Positions 52,665 to 62,247 of a stretch of 64,000 nucleotides of DNA are shown here, piece after piece (within the stretch, counting starts at the first letter, position 1; the number at the start of each line of letters is the position of its first letter). The DNA lies in assembly GCF_042686025.1 (NCBI RefSeq), contig NZ_JBHUOZ010000003.1:1488001-1552000 (forward strand), given 5' to 3'. The stretch comes from Terrimonas rubra (GTDB lineage Bacteria; Bacteroidota; Bacteroidia; Chitinophagales; Chitinophagaceae). A program made the position numbers and the translations under genes. Under the pieces are notes generated by a model. The model was not told the DNA's origin, made no database searches, and saw only the letters and a list, made by a program, of their open reading frames with translations.

Positions 52665-54929
52665 ATGGCATTCGATTTCGACTTGATCCAGAAACACTAT
52701 TCCCAACTTCCCGAACGGGTAGCTGCTGCCCGTAAATTACTTGGTAGACCCCTTACGCTTACTGAGAAGATACTGTATTCCCACTTATGGGATGGTAAAG
52801 CGACTACTATTTTTGAGCGTGGTAAGAGTTATGTGGATTTTGCGCCGGATCGTGTGGCCATGCAGGATGCAACAGCCCAGATGGCTTTATTACAGTTTAT
52901 GCAGGCGGGCAGGGCTAAGGTAGCCGTTCCCAGTACTGTACACTGTGATCACCTGATACAGGCGAAGGAAAACAGTACGGTTGACCTTAACCGCGCCGTA
53001 CAGGAAAGCAAGGAAGTATATGACTTTTTAGCCTCTGTATCCAATAAATATGGCATCGGTTTCTGGAAGCCGGGTGCCGGTATCATTCACCAGGTAGTGT
53101 TGGAAAACTACGCTTTCCCCGGTGGTATGATGATCGGAACAGATAGCCATACCGTAAATGCAGGTGGCTTAGGCATGGTAGCGATTGGTGTAGGTGGTGC
53201 AGATGCCTGTGATGTAATGGCAGGCTTGCCCTGGGAATTGAAATTCCCTAAACTGATCGGTGTAAAACTAACCGGTAAATTAAGCGGCTGGACTGCTCCT
53301 AAAGACGTTATTTTAAAAGTTGCCGGTATTTTAACTGTAAAAGGCGGTACCGGTGCTATTGTTGAATATTTTGGCGAAGGTGCCACCAGCATGAGCTGTA
53401 CCGGTAAAGGCACTATCTGTAACATGGGTGCTGAAATTGGTGCTACCACTTCTACCTTTGGTTACGACGAAAGCATGAGCCGCTATTTAACGGCCACTAA
53501 CCGTGCCGATATTGCTGCTGCTGCAGACCTGGTAAAAGAGCACCTGACCGGTGATGCCGAAGTATACGCTGAGCCTGAAAAATACTTTGACCAGGTTATT
53601 GAAATTAACCTGTCTGAGCTGGAACCACACCTGAATGGTCCTTTCACACCCGATCTGGCTACACCTATTTCAAAAATGAAAGAGGAAGCTGTTAAAAACG
53701 GCTGGCCTTTAAAAGTGGAAGTAGGTCTGATCGGTAGCTGTACCAACTCTTCATATGAAGATATCAGCCGTGCCGAAAGCCTGGCCAAACAGGTAGCTGC
53801 TAAAAAATTGAAGACCAAGGCTGAATTTACCATTACCCCGGGTTCAGAGCTGGTTCGTTATACTATTGAAAAAGATGGCTTCCTGAAAACCTTTGACCAG
53901 ATCGGTGCCAAGGTATTTGCCAACGCCTGCGGTCCCTGTATTGGTATGTGGGACAGGGTAGGTGCTGATAAGCAGGAAAAGAACACCATCGTTCACTCTT
54001 TCAACCGCAACTTTGCCAAACGTGCTGATGGTAACCCTAATACCTATGCATTTGTTGGTTCACCCGAAATAGTAACCGCTTTGGCCATTGCCGGTGACTT
54101 AGGATTTAATCCTTTGACCGATACCCTGACCAACGAAGATGGCGAACAGGTTAAGTTAGACGCTCCTACAGGTTATGAATTACCTCCAAAAGGTTTTGAT
54201 GTGGATGATCCGGGTTACCAGGCGCCTGCAGAAGACGGCAGCAGCGTAACCGTGGCAGTTAGTCCTGATTCAAACAGGTTGCAGTTACTGGAACCATTCC
54301 CGGCCTGGGAAGGTACCGACCTGAAAGGGTTGAAATTACTGATCAAAGCAAAAGGCAAGTGTACCACTGACCATATTTCTATGGCTGGTCCATGGTTGAA
54401 GTTTCGTGGTCACCTGGATAATATTTCCAACAACATGTTAATTGGTGCGGTTAACTTCTACAACGAAAAAACCGATAAAATTAAAAACCAGTTAACCGGT
54501 GAATATGGCCCGGTACCAGCTACCCAACGTGCTTATAAAGCAGCAGGTATTGGCTCCATTGTAGTAGGTGATGAGAACTATGGTGAAGGTAGTAGCCGTG
54601 AACACGCAGCTATGGAGCCTCGTCACTTAGGTGTACGTGCCGTACTGGTAAAATCATTTGCCCGTATACACGAAACCAACCTGAAAAAACAGGGTATGCT
54701 GGCTTTGACCTTTGCTAACAAGGAAGATTATGATAAGATCCAGGAAGATGACACGATTGATATCAATGGTTTAACCAGTTTTGAAGCAGGCAAACCATTA
54801 GAAATCGTATTACATCACAGCAACGGAACCAGCGAAACTATCCTGGTGAACCATACTTATAATGATCAGCAGATCAGCTGGTTTAAAGAAGGTGCGGCCC
54901 TGAATATTATCCGCAAGCAATTTGCTTAA
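52665..54929 (+). CDS. acn: Aconitate hydratase
   Basis: 754 aa from the ATG at 52665; an in-frame TTG at 52626 adds 13 residues before the conserved start MAFDFDLIQ. Fe-S ligand cysteines lie in GSCTNSSYED and ANACGPCIG. GTDSHTVNAGGLG and the C-terminal swivel domain motif GSSREHAAMEPR are also present. It isomerises citrate to isocitrate. The size and layout fit the mitochondrial-type aconitase of Bacteroidota. Confidence 0.95.
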   Translation: MAFDFDLIQKHYSQLPERVAAARKLLGRPLTLTEKILYSHLWDGKATTIFERGKSYVDFAPDRVAMQDATAQMALLQFMQAGRAKVAVPSTVHCDHLIQAKENSTVDLNRAVQESKEVYDFLASVSNKYGIGFWKPGAGIIHQVVLENYAFPGGMMIGTDSHTVNAGGLGMVAIGVGGADACDVMAGLPWELKFPKLIGVKLTGKLSGWTAPKDVILKVAGILTVKGGTGAIVEYFGEGATSMSCTGKGTICNMGAEIGATTSTFGYDESMSRYLTATNRADIAAAADLVKEHLTGDAEVYAEPEKYFDQVIEINLSELEPHLNGPFTPDLATPISKMKEEAVKNGWPLKVEVGLIGSCTNSSYEDISRAESLAKQVAAKKLKTKAEFTITPGSELVRYTIEKDGFLKTFDQIGAKVFANACGPCIGMWDRVGADKQEKNTIVHSFNRNFAKRADGNPNTYAFVGSPEIVTALAIAGDLGFNPLTDTLTNEDGEQVKLDAPTGYELPPKGFDVDDPGYQAPAEDGSSVTVAVSPDSNRLQLLEPFPAWEGTDLKGLKLLIKAKGKCTTDHISMAGPWLKFRGHLDNISNNMLIGAVNFYNEKTDKIKNQLTGEYGPVPATQRAYKAAGIGSIVVGDENYGEGSSREHAAMEPRHLGVRAVLVKSFARIHETNLKKQGMLALTFANKEDYDKIQEDDTIDINGLTSFEAGKPLEIVLHHSNGTSETILVNHTYNDQQISWFKEGAALNIIRKQFA

Positions 54930-54953
54930 TACTATTTGAACTGATAATTTTAT

Positions 54954-54985
54954 AAACCCTTTCGCCTTGCGGAAGGGTTTTTTAT
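54954..54985 (+). terminator. Terminator after aconitase
   Basis: aaaccctt (54954-54961) pairs with aagggttt (54973-54980) around an 11-base loop, followed by T's. Confidence 0.85.
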
Positions 54986-55081
54986 TTTGATATTGAAAAC
55001 GAACAGCATCACCAGTGCAGATAAAAAGCCTAACTTTAATTACTCAATTAAACCTGAGCCTGACAATTCTTAACAAGCCAT

Positions 55082-55669
55082 ATAAATACAACGATTATCG
55101 AACACCAGGATATATTATTCCGGCACTTTGAGCAATACATTAAATTAAGTGAGGAGCTTAAGCAGGCTTTAGCCGAAAGGATAAGTTATGTTGAATTTAA
55201 AAAGGGAGAACTGGTACATGATGCGGACAGGGTATGCACCAGGTCTTATTTCATTAAAAAGGGGCTTTTCAGGGCTTACTTTTTAAAAGACGGGAAAGAG
55301 ATCAGTGAATACTTCCCGGCCGAAAATGAATGGTCTAACTCCCCAAAAAGCTTTATCACCAGGCAAAAAGATATTTACTATATCGATGCCATTGAAAACA
55401 CGGAAGCATTCTGTCTGAAGGTGAATGATCTGGTTTACCTGTTTGACCATTTTCCCGAGATGGAACGTTATTCCCGCTTATCCATGGGTACTGTTTTCGG
55501 ACATTTAATGGAGCGTATCGCTTCATTACGTTTTACAACAGCTAAAGAAAAATACGATCATTTTTTACAAACCTACCATGATATTCACCACCGCATACCG
55601 TTGGGTATGGTAGCTTCCTACCTGGGAATAGCACAGGAAACACTAAGCCGCCTTAGAGCCGAAAGATGA
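55082..55669 (+). CDS. Crp/Fnr-family regulator with no standard start codon
   Basis: Reading in frame from 55064 gives an uninterrupted protein to the TGA... stop at 55667, with no ATG, GTG or TTG until GTG at 55421, which would leave only 82 aa. The open part, about 195 residues from ATA at 55082 (INTTIIEHQDILFRHFEQYI), is a full cyclic-nucleotide-type sensor (FIKKGLFRAYFLKDGKE, EYFPAENEW) plus C-terminal helix-turn-helix (MVASYLGIAQETLSRLRAER). Family members normally begin at this point. The start may be ATA, allowed by the bacterial code but very rare, or the start codon was mutated or misread. The gene itself is otherwise intact. Confidence 0.72.
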   Translation: MNTTIIEHQDILFRHFEQYIKLSEELKQALAERISYVEFKKGELVHDADRVCTRSYFIKKGLFRAYFLKDGKEISEYFPAENEWSNSPKSFITRQKDIYYIDAIENTEAFCLKVNDLVYLFDHFPEMERYSRLSMGTVFGHLMERIASLRFTTAKEKYDHFLQTYHDIHHRIPLGMVASYLGIAQETLSRLRAER

Positions 55670-55727
55670 GTTTTTGATCCAGGTCAAAACTTTAGTCGTT
55701 CATAATGAGCAATTTTAAATAAAAAAT

Positions 55728-56585
55728 ATGCGCTTATTAAAAATGTGCTGGTTGTCCTTGTTATGCTTATGCCTCCTGTTATCAGTAACCGCATTTTCGC
55801 AGGATACTTTACAGGTAAAGAACGTGGAAGCCATCTTGTATACGGGTAAAAATAAACAACAGCCGTTGGTTGTAGGGTTGGGTGGTTCAGAAGGCGGGAA
55901 CGCCTGGGCCGGTAGTTACTGGAAAAACACAAGAGATTCTTTCCTGGCAAAAGGATATGCTTTCCTTGCCATTGGTTATTTCGGCTGCAAAGGAACACCT
56001 GCCTTACTGAATAAGATCGCTGTTGATGATGTATATAACGCTATAACCGAAGCCAAAAAACATAAACAGATAAACCCGGAAAAGATCGCGGTGATCGGTG
56101 GTTCAAGAGGAGCCGACCTGGCTTTATTATTGGGCAGTTATTATAAAGATATTTCCTGTGTAGTGGGTATGTCGTCCAGCCACGCAGTTTTCCCGGGTCA
56201 TACCCAGGAGTTTACTACTTCCTGCTGGACTTATGGCGGTAAAGAATTACCCTTTATCCCGGTAAATGAAGAAGCAGTTCCTTTTTTGATGAAAGGAGAC
56301 CTGCATGGAACCTTTACTGCTATGTTAAAAGACTCCATTGCGGAACAAAACGCCCTTATCCAGGTGGAGAAGATCACTGGTGCTATTCTTTTACTTTCGG
56401 CTACCAACGATGAAATAATACCGGCAGTAAGTATGGGAAACAAAATGACAGCACGTTTAAAAGCCAGCCGTTTTATTTATCCCTACGAACATGTAATTTA
56501 TGAAGGTTCACATACCGAACCTACCCGGCATTTTGATAAGGTATTTGACTTTTTAGCCAGACATTTCATAAAAGATAAACCTTAG
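55728..56585 (+). CDS. Secreted alpha/beta hydrolase (BAAT/acyl-CoA thioester hydrolase C-terminal type)
   Basis: 285 aa with a signal peptide (MRLLKMCWLSLLCLCLLLSV). GGSRGADLALLLG holds the nucleophilic Ser (GxSxG), ATNDEIIP the catalytic Asp and GSHTEPTRH the His. It resembles the BAAT C-terminal family. The signal peptide argues for a periplasmic substrate rather than acyl-CoA. It follows the Crp-like gene by 58 bases. Confidence 0.85.
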   Translation: MRLLKMCWLSLLCLCLLLSVTAFSQDTLQVKNVEAILYTGKNKQQPLVVGLGGSEGGNAWAGSYWKNTRDSFLAKGYAFLAIGYFGCKGTPALLNKIAVDDVYNAITEAKKHKQINPEKIAVIGGSRGADLALLLGSYYKDISCVVGMSSSHAVFPGHTQEFTTSCWTYGGKELPFIPVNEEAVPFLMKGDLHGTFTAMLKDSIAEQNALIQVEKITGAILLLSATNDEIIPAVSMGNKMTARLKASRFIYPYEHVIYEGSHTEPTRHFDKVFDFLARHFIKDKP

Positions 56586-56588
56586 CCA

Positions 56589-57026
56589 ATGAAAAAAGCA
56601 AGAGCCATACATCCTGATTTTCTGGAATTGCTGCATTTGAAAGAGCAGCCGCTTATTGATCTCTTCACCGGTTTAAGAACTTATATCATTGGGCTATATC
56701 CTGACTGCAATGAGTTAGTGTATCATACACATGCATTAACGGCAGTATTCTCCATTTCCGATAAATTAGCCGATGCATTTTGCATGATACCAATTTACAC
56801 CAACCATCTTAATTTAGGATTTAATAAAGGAACGCTTTTAAAAGATCCACATCAATTGCTTACGGGAACCGGTAACCTGATACGGCATATTGATATAAAA
56901 AAAACAACTGACTACAACAATGCAAAAGTAAAAGCCCTGGTAGAAGAAGCTATTCATTTTGCGATTAAAGATATGGATAAACCCAGTCGTTCGCAGGGAG
57001 CTACCATATCAAAAATAAAACGCTAA
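56589..57026 (+). CDS. DUF1801-family protein
   Basis: 145 aa. The pattern from PDCNELVYHTHALTAVFSI to HLNLGFNKGTLLKDPHQLLTGTGN LIRHI fits the YdhG/DUF1801 fold. The gene starts three bases after the hydrolase stop, so it is probably co-transcribed with it. Function unknown. Confidence 0.82.
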   Translation: MKKARAIHPDFLELLHLKEQPLIDLFTGLRTYIIGLYPDCNELVYHTHALTAVFSISDKLADAFCMIPIYTNHLNLGFNKGTLLKDPHQLLTGTGNLIRHIDIKKTTDYNNAKVKALVEEAIHFAIKDMDKPSRSQGATISKIKR

Positions 57027-57032
57027 AAACAA

Positions 57033-57062
57033 AGAGACCGTTTCTTAATTGAAACGGTCTCT
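57033..57062. terminator. Bidirectional terminator, DUF1801 gene and beta-helix gene
   Basis: agagaccgtttc (57033-57044) pairs with gaaacggtctct (57051-57062), 12 bp, loop ttaatt. The flanking genes are convergent. Confidence 0.85.
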
Positions 57063-57083
57063 GGTTTATAACATGAATGGTAC

Positions 57084-59480
57084 TTATTTCGTTAAGAGGG
57101 TCAGTTGCATCTCCTGCTGATTACGGATAATGCGAAGCGTGATATGCCCTGTCCAGTTCAGTGATTGATAATTGTCCAGCAATTGTTTTATATCCTCAAC
57201 GGGTTTACCTTCTACCAAACGAATTACGTCCCTTGCCTGTAAGCCGGATTTCTCTAACAGGCTGTTCTTTTGACCTGTACTCATTACAATTACTCCTTTT
57301 TCATCTGGCAGGCCATACGCCGAACGATCACCCAGGCCGTCAACAGATTTTATCATACCGCCTAAAAAAGCTACCTGGGCTGATTTATCTGAAAGTCCTG
57401 CATCAGTAAGCAGAACAGGGAAGGAAGGTTGCTGCGCCAGTTTTTTGAGAGCCGGTTTTTGAACTCCGAAAGTTTTCATATCAAAGTTTTTAAAGCCCGT
57501 TTTAAATACATCACTGCCCGGCAGTACCGTATAATCGCCTTTTGCAGGATCGGCAAATTTCACAGTACCGTACAAACTATGCTGATCTGTTCCATTGGCC
57601 TGCGCGTTTTGAAGCGACGCGGCATCAGGAAAGAAATTATAATCGATACTGTCGCCCCAGTCTTTGATCTGTATCGGCGCATATTTCTTCATCACAATGT
57701 TTCGCTTAAACCGGTCGCCGCTGTTATTGAACCATACATGCGGATGAAAAGTATTGTTGACCATGATATTGTTTTCAACAATGCGGTAAAAACCTTCCCG
57801 CAATTTTATGCCGCCGTTTAAACAAAGGTTATTATAAATATAGTAATTGGATGAGCCGTCATCCAGGTCAATATCCCAGCCATGATCGCAGCGGAACCGG
57901 TTATTCCGGATGATCGTTTGTTTTTGCGCATCCAATAGTATTAATTCCGGATGAGCAGCAGCAAGGCTATCCATATACTTTCTGCCGGGAGCCCAGAAAC
58001 GATCACGTCCCCAGGAATTAAAAGACCCATGATCCCCGGTTTCTCTAACCGTATTAAAAACATCATTATATTCCAGTATATGTCCGCCAAAACTGCCATC
58101 GCCAATATTAATACCGGCCCTGGAAGTATTATAAATACTGTTATGGCTCACGGTTATGCCGGAAGCTACCTGGATCTGTACGCCGGTAGCCTGTTTTTCC
58201 ATAATACCTACATTGTGCAGCAAATTATTATCCACCACACATTCCTGCGGGAAATTGTTACCGGCTGGTCCTGGTGTTTTATCCAGCTGGTTATAAGGTA
58301 CAAAGTTTTCGTATCCATGTACTCCTGACCTTACGGCTTTGGTATCGCCAATGAAACAAACGGCATTTGCTCCTATATTATACACATGACAACCACTCAC
58401 TGTGTCCAAACGATTATAATTACTGAAGAAGATGGCATTGCCACCTATACCTTCAAAAATACAATCCTGTATCGTACAGTTCTCCGTACCATCCAGCAGT
58501 ACAGCACCGCCCCGGTATATGGTCCAGTCGCTGCGTAACAGCGGTTCACGGGTATCCATGAAACTGCGTTCATTATGTGCGAACCGTACACCGGATATTT
58601 TAATACGCTTTAAAGGAAGATCCGCACTGCCTGTTAACTCAATACTGTTCTTATGCCTTGATACTTCTACCAGCATTTTATGAATATCAATGCCTTTGGG
58701 AGGGTAATAGTATAACATTGATTTCTGTTTGTCCAGCCACCATTCGCCGGGTGCATCCAGCTCTTCAAATATATTTTCTACAAACCTGAATTCTTTATGC
58801 ATGGTATTGGGGCGGTTATTCTGCCATCCGCCCTCCAGTGTTAATTTACCGGATGCATCTGCGCCTTTAATAAGATAATGAAAGCCGCCCCACTCATAGG
58901 CATGGATCGCATGTACATAACCGCCAACCGGGTTGCTCCATCCTTTTACTTTTTCGGGAGCAATGGCATCAGCAGCCGTGCCGTTAAATACCCTGGCTGA
59001 TGAATCATAGTTGGGATAACGGGCCAGGGGTTGCAGTTGCCGGTTGATATATAAACTTTCAAAATTTATTCCCTTTGGTACATTAGCTACATAGATCCCG
59101 TTTTTCCAGGGCTTCCATTGCAGTGCCAGAGACTGACCTGCGCTGACTGTCACCATTTCCTTTTTATATGCACGGATATGCAGCGATGCAGCTGAAAAGC
59201 TACCGGCTTCCAGCCTGATCGTCCGGTCAAGGTAATAAGTCCCCCCACGCATTTCGATAATGATATCAGCACCTTTTTTTGATGCAGCTTCTTTTACGGC
59301 CCGGTCGAGGGTTTTAAACGGTTGCTGTAAAGAACCTTTGTTCTTATCGCTGCCATTGAGGGAGACATAGATAAATTGCTGGCCAATAACATGCAGGGAG
59401 AAAATAAGTAACGCGAGGTGCAGAACACAATACTTTAATAATGATTTCCGGTTTAAACAGATCATGAGGTGTTTTTTCAT
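57084..59480 (-). CDS. Secreted right-handed beta-helix protein with C-terminal PDZ domain
   Basis: 798 aa from the ATG at 59480; the longer frame uses a TTG. A signal peptide (MKKHLMICLNRKSLLKYCVL and following hydrophobic stretch) precedes a parallel beta-helix region with repeats such as CTIQDCIFEGIGGNAIFFSN and GITVSHNSIYNTSRAGINIG, over about 290-640. Such folds bind or cut polysaccharide. The C-terminal SLLEKSGLQARDVIRLVEG (about 735-800) is a PDZ domain. A polysaccharide lyase/glycosidase role is suggested, but no catalytic residues can be named. No SusC/D pair is nearby. Confidence 0.85.
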   Translation of the reverse strand: MKKHLMICLNRKSLLKYCVLHLALLIFSLHVIGQQFIYVSLNGSDKNKGSLQQPFKTLDRAVKEAASKKGADIIIEMRGGTYYLDRTIRLEAGSFSAASLHIRAYKKEMVTVSAGQSLALQWKPWKNGIYVANVPKGINFESLYINRQLQPLARYPNYDSSARVFNGTAADAIAPEKVKGWSNPVGGYVHAIHAYEWGGFHYLIKGADASGKLTLEGGWQNNRPNTMHKEFRFVENIFEELDAPGEWWLDKQKSMLYYYPPKGIDIHKMLVEVSRHKNSIELTGSADLPLKRIKISGVRFAHNERSFMDTREPLLRSDWTIYRGGAVLLDGTENCTIQDCIFEGIGGNAIFFSNYNRLDTVSGCHVYNIGANAVCFIGDTKAVRSGVHGYENFVPYNQLDKTPGPAGNNFPQECVVDNNLLHNVGIMEKQATGVQIQVASGITVSHNSIYNTSRAGINIGDGSFGGHILEYNDVFNTVRETGDHGSFNSWGRDRFWAPGRKYMDSLAAAHPELILLDAQKQTIIRNNRFRCDHGWDIDLDDGSSNYYIYNNLCLNGGIKLREGFYRIVENNIMVNNTFHPHVWFNNSGDRFKRNIVMKKYAPIQIKDWGDSIDYNFFPDAASLQNAQANGTDQHSLYGTVKFADPAKGDYTVLPGSDVFKTGFKNFDMKTFGVQKPALKKLAQQPSFPVLLTDAGLSDKSAQVAFLGGMIKSVDGLGDRSAYGLPDEKGVIVMSTGQKNSLLEKSGLQARDVIRLVEGKPVEDIKQLLDNYQSLNWTGHITLRIIRNQQEMQLTLLTK

Positions 59481-59668
59481 ATTGATGGGCAATGGTTGAA
59501 ATTATAACATCTTACGCTATTTTATATATTCCTTCCTCAATTATTTATTAATTGTACGTGTTGTATTTTATGTTGGTCTTTGTTAGTTAAACCCTGGTGA
59601 TGACATTTATCACCCGTTTACGATGTAATGGTATCGTTCTTTTCCGCTAAACCAAACGAACTGTTACA

Positions 59669-59833
59669 ATGAAAAAAACTGTTTTCATCAGGCTGACTTT
59701 ATTATTGCTGACCATCCTGCTTACCCAATCGCCGGAAGCCAGTAACAACAGCAATAAATTGTTAAAAGATGAGATTAAAGCCGGCAGCTGGCCGGTATTT
59801 GCCGGTGTACGTTCTACCGCATTAGAGTTATAA
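59669..59833 (+). CDS. Short secreted peptide ORF upstream of the thiolase gene
   Basis: 54 aa, below the size normally reported. It starts MKKTVFIRLTLLLLTILLTQ, a convincing signal peptide, followed by about 35 residues (SPEASNNSNKLLKDEIKAGS, then WPVFAGVRSTALEL). It ends just before the thiolase promoter. It may be a real peptide or the remnant of a longer secreted protein. No homologue is known to me. Confidence 0.5.
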   Translation: MKKTVFIRLTLLLLTILLTQSPEASNNSNKLLKDEIKAGSWPVFAGVRSTALEL

Positions 59834-59844
59834 CTAACAATCGT

Positions 59845-59852
59845 TATCTTTG
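59845..59852 (+). promoter_or_regulatory. -7 element of the thiolase gene
   Basis: TATCTTTG matches TAnnTTTG, 23 bases before the ATG at 59876. No good -33 TTTG upstream. Confidence 0.5.
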
Positions 59853-59875
59853 CACTTCTATAATCAAGAAGCTAT

Positions 59876-61057
59876 ATGAAAGAAGTGTATATTATTGCTG
59901 CTGTCCGTACGCCCATAGGCAGTTTTGGCGGTTCATTAAAGTCATTAACGGCCACACAACTGGGCGCTGCGGCTATCAAGGGTGCCCTGGAGAAAGCCGG
60001 TGTGGATGCGGCTTTGGTAAATGATGTATTGATGGGCTGTGTGATACAGGCTAATTTAGGACAGGCCCCGGCCAGGCAGGCAGCTAAATTTGCCGGTCTG
60101 CCCGATGAGGTGAACTGTACCACGGTAAATAAAGTATGTGCCAGCGGTATGAAGGCGATTGCACAGGCTGCTCAATCCATTTTACTGGGCGATGCCGATA
60201 TTGTAATAGCCGGCGGTATGGAAAGCATGAGCAATATTCCCTTTTATGCCGACAGCATGCGCTGGGGCAATAAATATGGTAATGCCACTTTTATTGACGG
60301 CCTGGTAAAAGATGGTTTAACCGATGTATATGATGGTAAAGCCATGGGCTTTGCCGGTGAATTATGTGCCAGGGAATGTGGTATTACCCGTGAAGAACAG
60401 GATAATTTTGCCATTAACAGCTATAAACGTTCGCAGGCGGCCTGGGAAAAAGGGTTGTTTGATAATGAAGTGATACCGGTATCTATACCACAGCGTAAAG
60501 GCGACCCGGTAGTATTTGCCAAAGACGAAGAGCCTTACAATGTAAAGTTTGATAAGATAAGTACATTACCTGCCGCCTTTGAAAAAGGCGGTACCGTTAC
60601 CGCAGCTAATGCCTCTACCTTAAATGATGGTGCGGCAGCCCTGGTATTGATGAGTAAAGAGAAAGCAGAAGCATTAGGTTTAAAACCCATTGCCAAAATA
60701 TTATCCTACGCTGATGCCGAACAGGCGCCGGAATGGTTTACCACTGCACCGGCATTAGCCGTACCCAAGGCGGTTAAAAAGGCCGGTTTGCAGATGAGTG
60801 ATATCAACTACTGGGAATTGAACGAAGCTTTTTCTGTGGTAGGTATTGAAAACTCCAGGAGAATGCAGCTGGATCCTGAAAAAGTGAATGTACACGGCGG
60901 GGCCGTTTCCCTGGGTCATCCTTTGGGTTGCAGCGGCGCCAGGATCGTAGTTACCCTGATCAATGTACTGAAAGCCAATAACGCACGGTATGGTGCAGCC
61001 GGCATTTGTAATGGTGGAGGAGGAGCCAGCGCTATGGTGATTGAGAATGTGCAGTAA
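59876..61057 (+). CDS. Acetyl-CoA acetyltransferase (thiolase)
   Basis: 393 aa. The nucleophile Cys88 is in NKVCASGMKAI, GHPLGCSGARI holds the His, and CNGGGGASA the second Cys. The family forms acetoacetyl-CoA from two acetyl-CoA or cleaves 3-ketoacyl-CoA. Length is standard. Confidence 0.95.
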   Translation: MKEVYIIAAVRTPIGSFGGSLKSLTATQLGAAAIKGALEKAGVDAALVNDVLMGCVIQANLGQAPARQAAKFAGLPDEVNCTTVNKVCASGMKAIAQAAQSILLGDADIVIAGGMESMSNIPFYADSMRWGNKYGNATFIDGLVKDGLTDVYDGKAMGFAGELCARECGITREEQDNFAINSYKRSQAAWEKGLFDNEVIPVSIPQRKGDPVVFAKDEEPYNVKFDKISTLPAAFEKGGTVTAANASTLNDGAAALVLMSKEKAEALGLKPIAKILSYADAEQAPEWFTTAPALAVPKAVKKAGLQMSDINYWELNEAFSVVGIENSRRMQLDPEKVNVHGGAVSLGHPLGCSGARIVVTLINVLKANNARYGAAGICNGGGGASAMVIENVQ

Positions 61058-61094
61058 GAGCAGTATATAGATTTTAGATAAGAGTATTTAGATG

Positions 61095-61124
61095 AAGAGA
61101 TGAGGGTTGCCTCATCTCTTTTTT
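61095..61124 (+). terminator. Terminator after the thiolase gene
   Basis: aagagatgagg (61095-61105) pairs with cctcatctctt (61110-61120), 11 bp, loop gttg, followed by a T-run. Confidence 0.9.
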
Positions 61125-61235
61125 TATCGCAGGTAAAATATTACTGTTATATAATAACTAAAATGTTTTGCCCCATTGGGAATGTATAAAACATTGCCTA
61201 TCTTAAACAATATTACCGCATTAAACTATTGGCTT

Positions 61236-62144
61236 ATGATACACAAACTATACATGTTTATACTGCTATTTATAATGTATATACCAACAGGTTATGCCTG
61301 CATTAATCATTATGTAATAGATGGTAACGGCCATAGCCATACTTATAGCTTTGATCATCCCACGGCTATACGGGTTTCTTATCGTTTAGATAGTATAACG
61401 GTACAGCGGGTAGAGCGGCATCCAACCGGTTGGGATAATGAAGAACAGTTTAAGTATATTTCCAATTACTGTGCATCATTAATAAAGCTGGGACGCTTTA
61501 AAGAGACCATCCCGATGCTGAAAAAATTATTGTTGAGCTATCCTGACGAATACGAAATAAATGCCAATTTAGCCGTAGCGCTGGAGTTAGACGGGCAATT
61601 GGAAACTGCTTTGTCCTACCTGAAAAAATCAGTTTCAATCCGGCCGGATGCACATGATAAAAGCGAATGGTTTCATATAAATGTATTGGAAGCCGCCATA
61701 AAATTAAAACAACAGCAATTCAACCTGCAAACCGATAAAGTACTGAACATTCCAACAGGTCATAATATGATAATTGCTAACCAACTGGCTTATCAGTTGC
61801 AGGAAAGAATCCCGCTGACAAAATCTGCCAATGTTTTACTGAGTAAAACCATTGAAGAAGCTGCCGATTATTTTAATAAAAACCTTTCCCTGGAATGGTC
61901 GGTTGAACTATATGCTATTGCCGTTGCCTATTCAGCTGATACGATGGAGGTTTTCCGGTTATGGACTAAGATAAATACAGCCAGAAAAAAATTATTAACC
62001 TACCGTAAAACATATAACAGAGACTCACCGTCAAAATACCTGTTTAGTAAAAACTGGAAAGTGATGCTTACAAAAAACTATATTGACAGGTGGCGGAATT
62101 ATATCCCATTGTATTATAAAGGCGATATTGTTACATCGTTTTAA
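61236..62144 (+). CDS. Secreted TPR-like protein
   Basis: 302 aa from the ATG at 61236, chosen because MIHKLYMFILLFIMYIPTGY is a signal peptide; an in-frame TTG at 61176 would place 20 residues before it. The middle has two TPR-like repeats (YCASLIKLGRFKETIPMLKK and NLAVALELDGQLETALSYLKK). Family unknown; probable protein-protein contact role in the periplasm or a lipoprotein-like chaperone role. Confidence 0.7.
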   Translation: MIHKLYMFILLFIMYIPTGYACINHYVIDGNGHSHTYSFDHPTAIRVSYRLDSITVQRVERHPTGWDNEEQFKYISNYCASLIKLGRFKETIPMLKKLLLSYPDEYEINANLAVALELDGQLETALSYLKKSVSIRPDAHDKSEWFHINVLEAAIKLKQQQFNLQTDKVLNIPTGHNMIIANQLAYQLQERIPLTKSANVLLSKTIEEAADYFNKNLSLEWSVELYAIAVAYSADTMEVFRLWTKINTARKKLLTYRKTYNRDSPSKYLFSKNWKVMLTKNYIDRWRNYIPLYYKGDIVTSF

Positions 62145-62177
62145 TGAACCACTGATTCATTTTTAATAGTGTTATAT

Positions 62178-62247
62178 GAGCCGATTAAAAATTTATTCGG
62201 CTCAAAAAATGGCAAAAAATGAGCCGATTAGGTTGGCTAATCGGCTC
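62178..62247 (+). promoter_or_regulatory. Tandem hairpins with interchangeable arms
   Basis: Four arms: gagccgatta (62178-62187) with tattcggctc (62194-62203), and gagccgatta (62221-62230) with taatcggctc (62238-62247). The first arm of either hairpin can pair with the second arm of the other. Each lies downstream of the TPR gene, and the second is a perfect 10-bp terminator-like stem. Confidence 0.75.
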
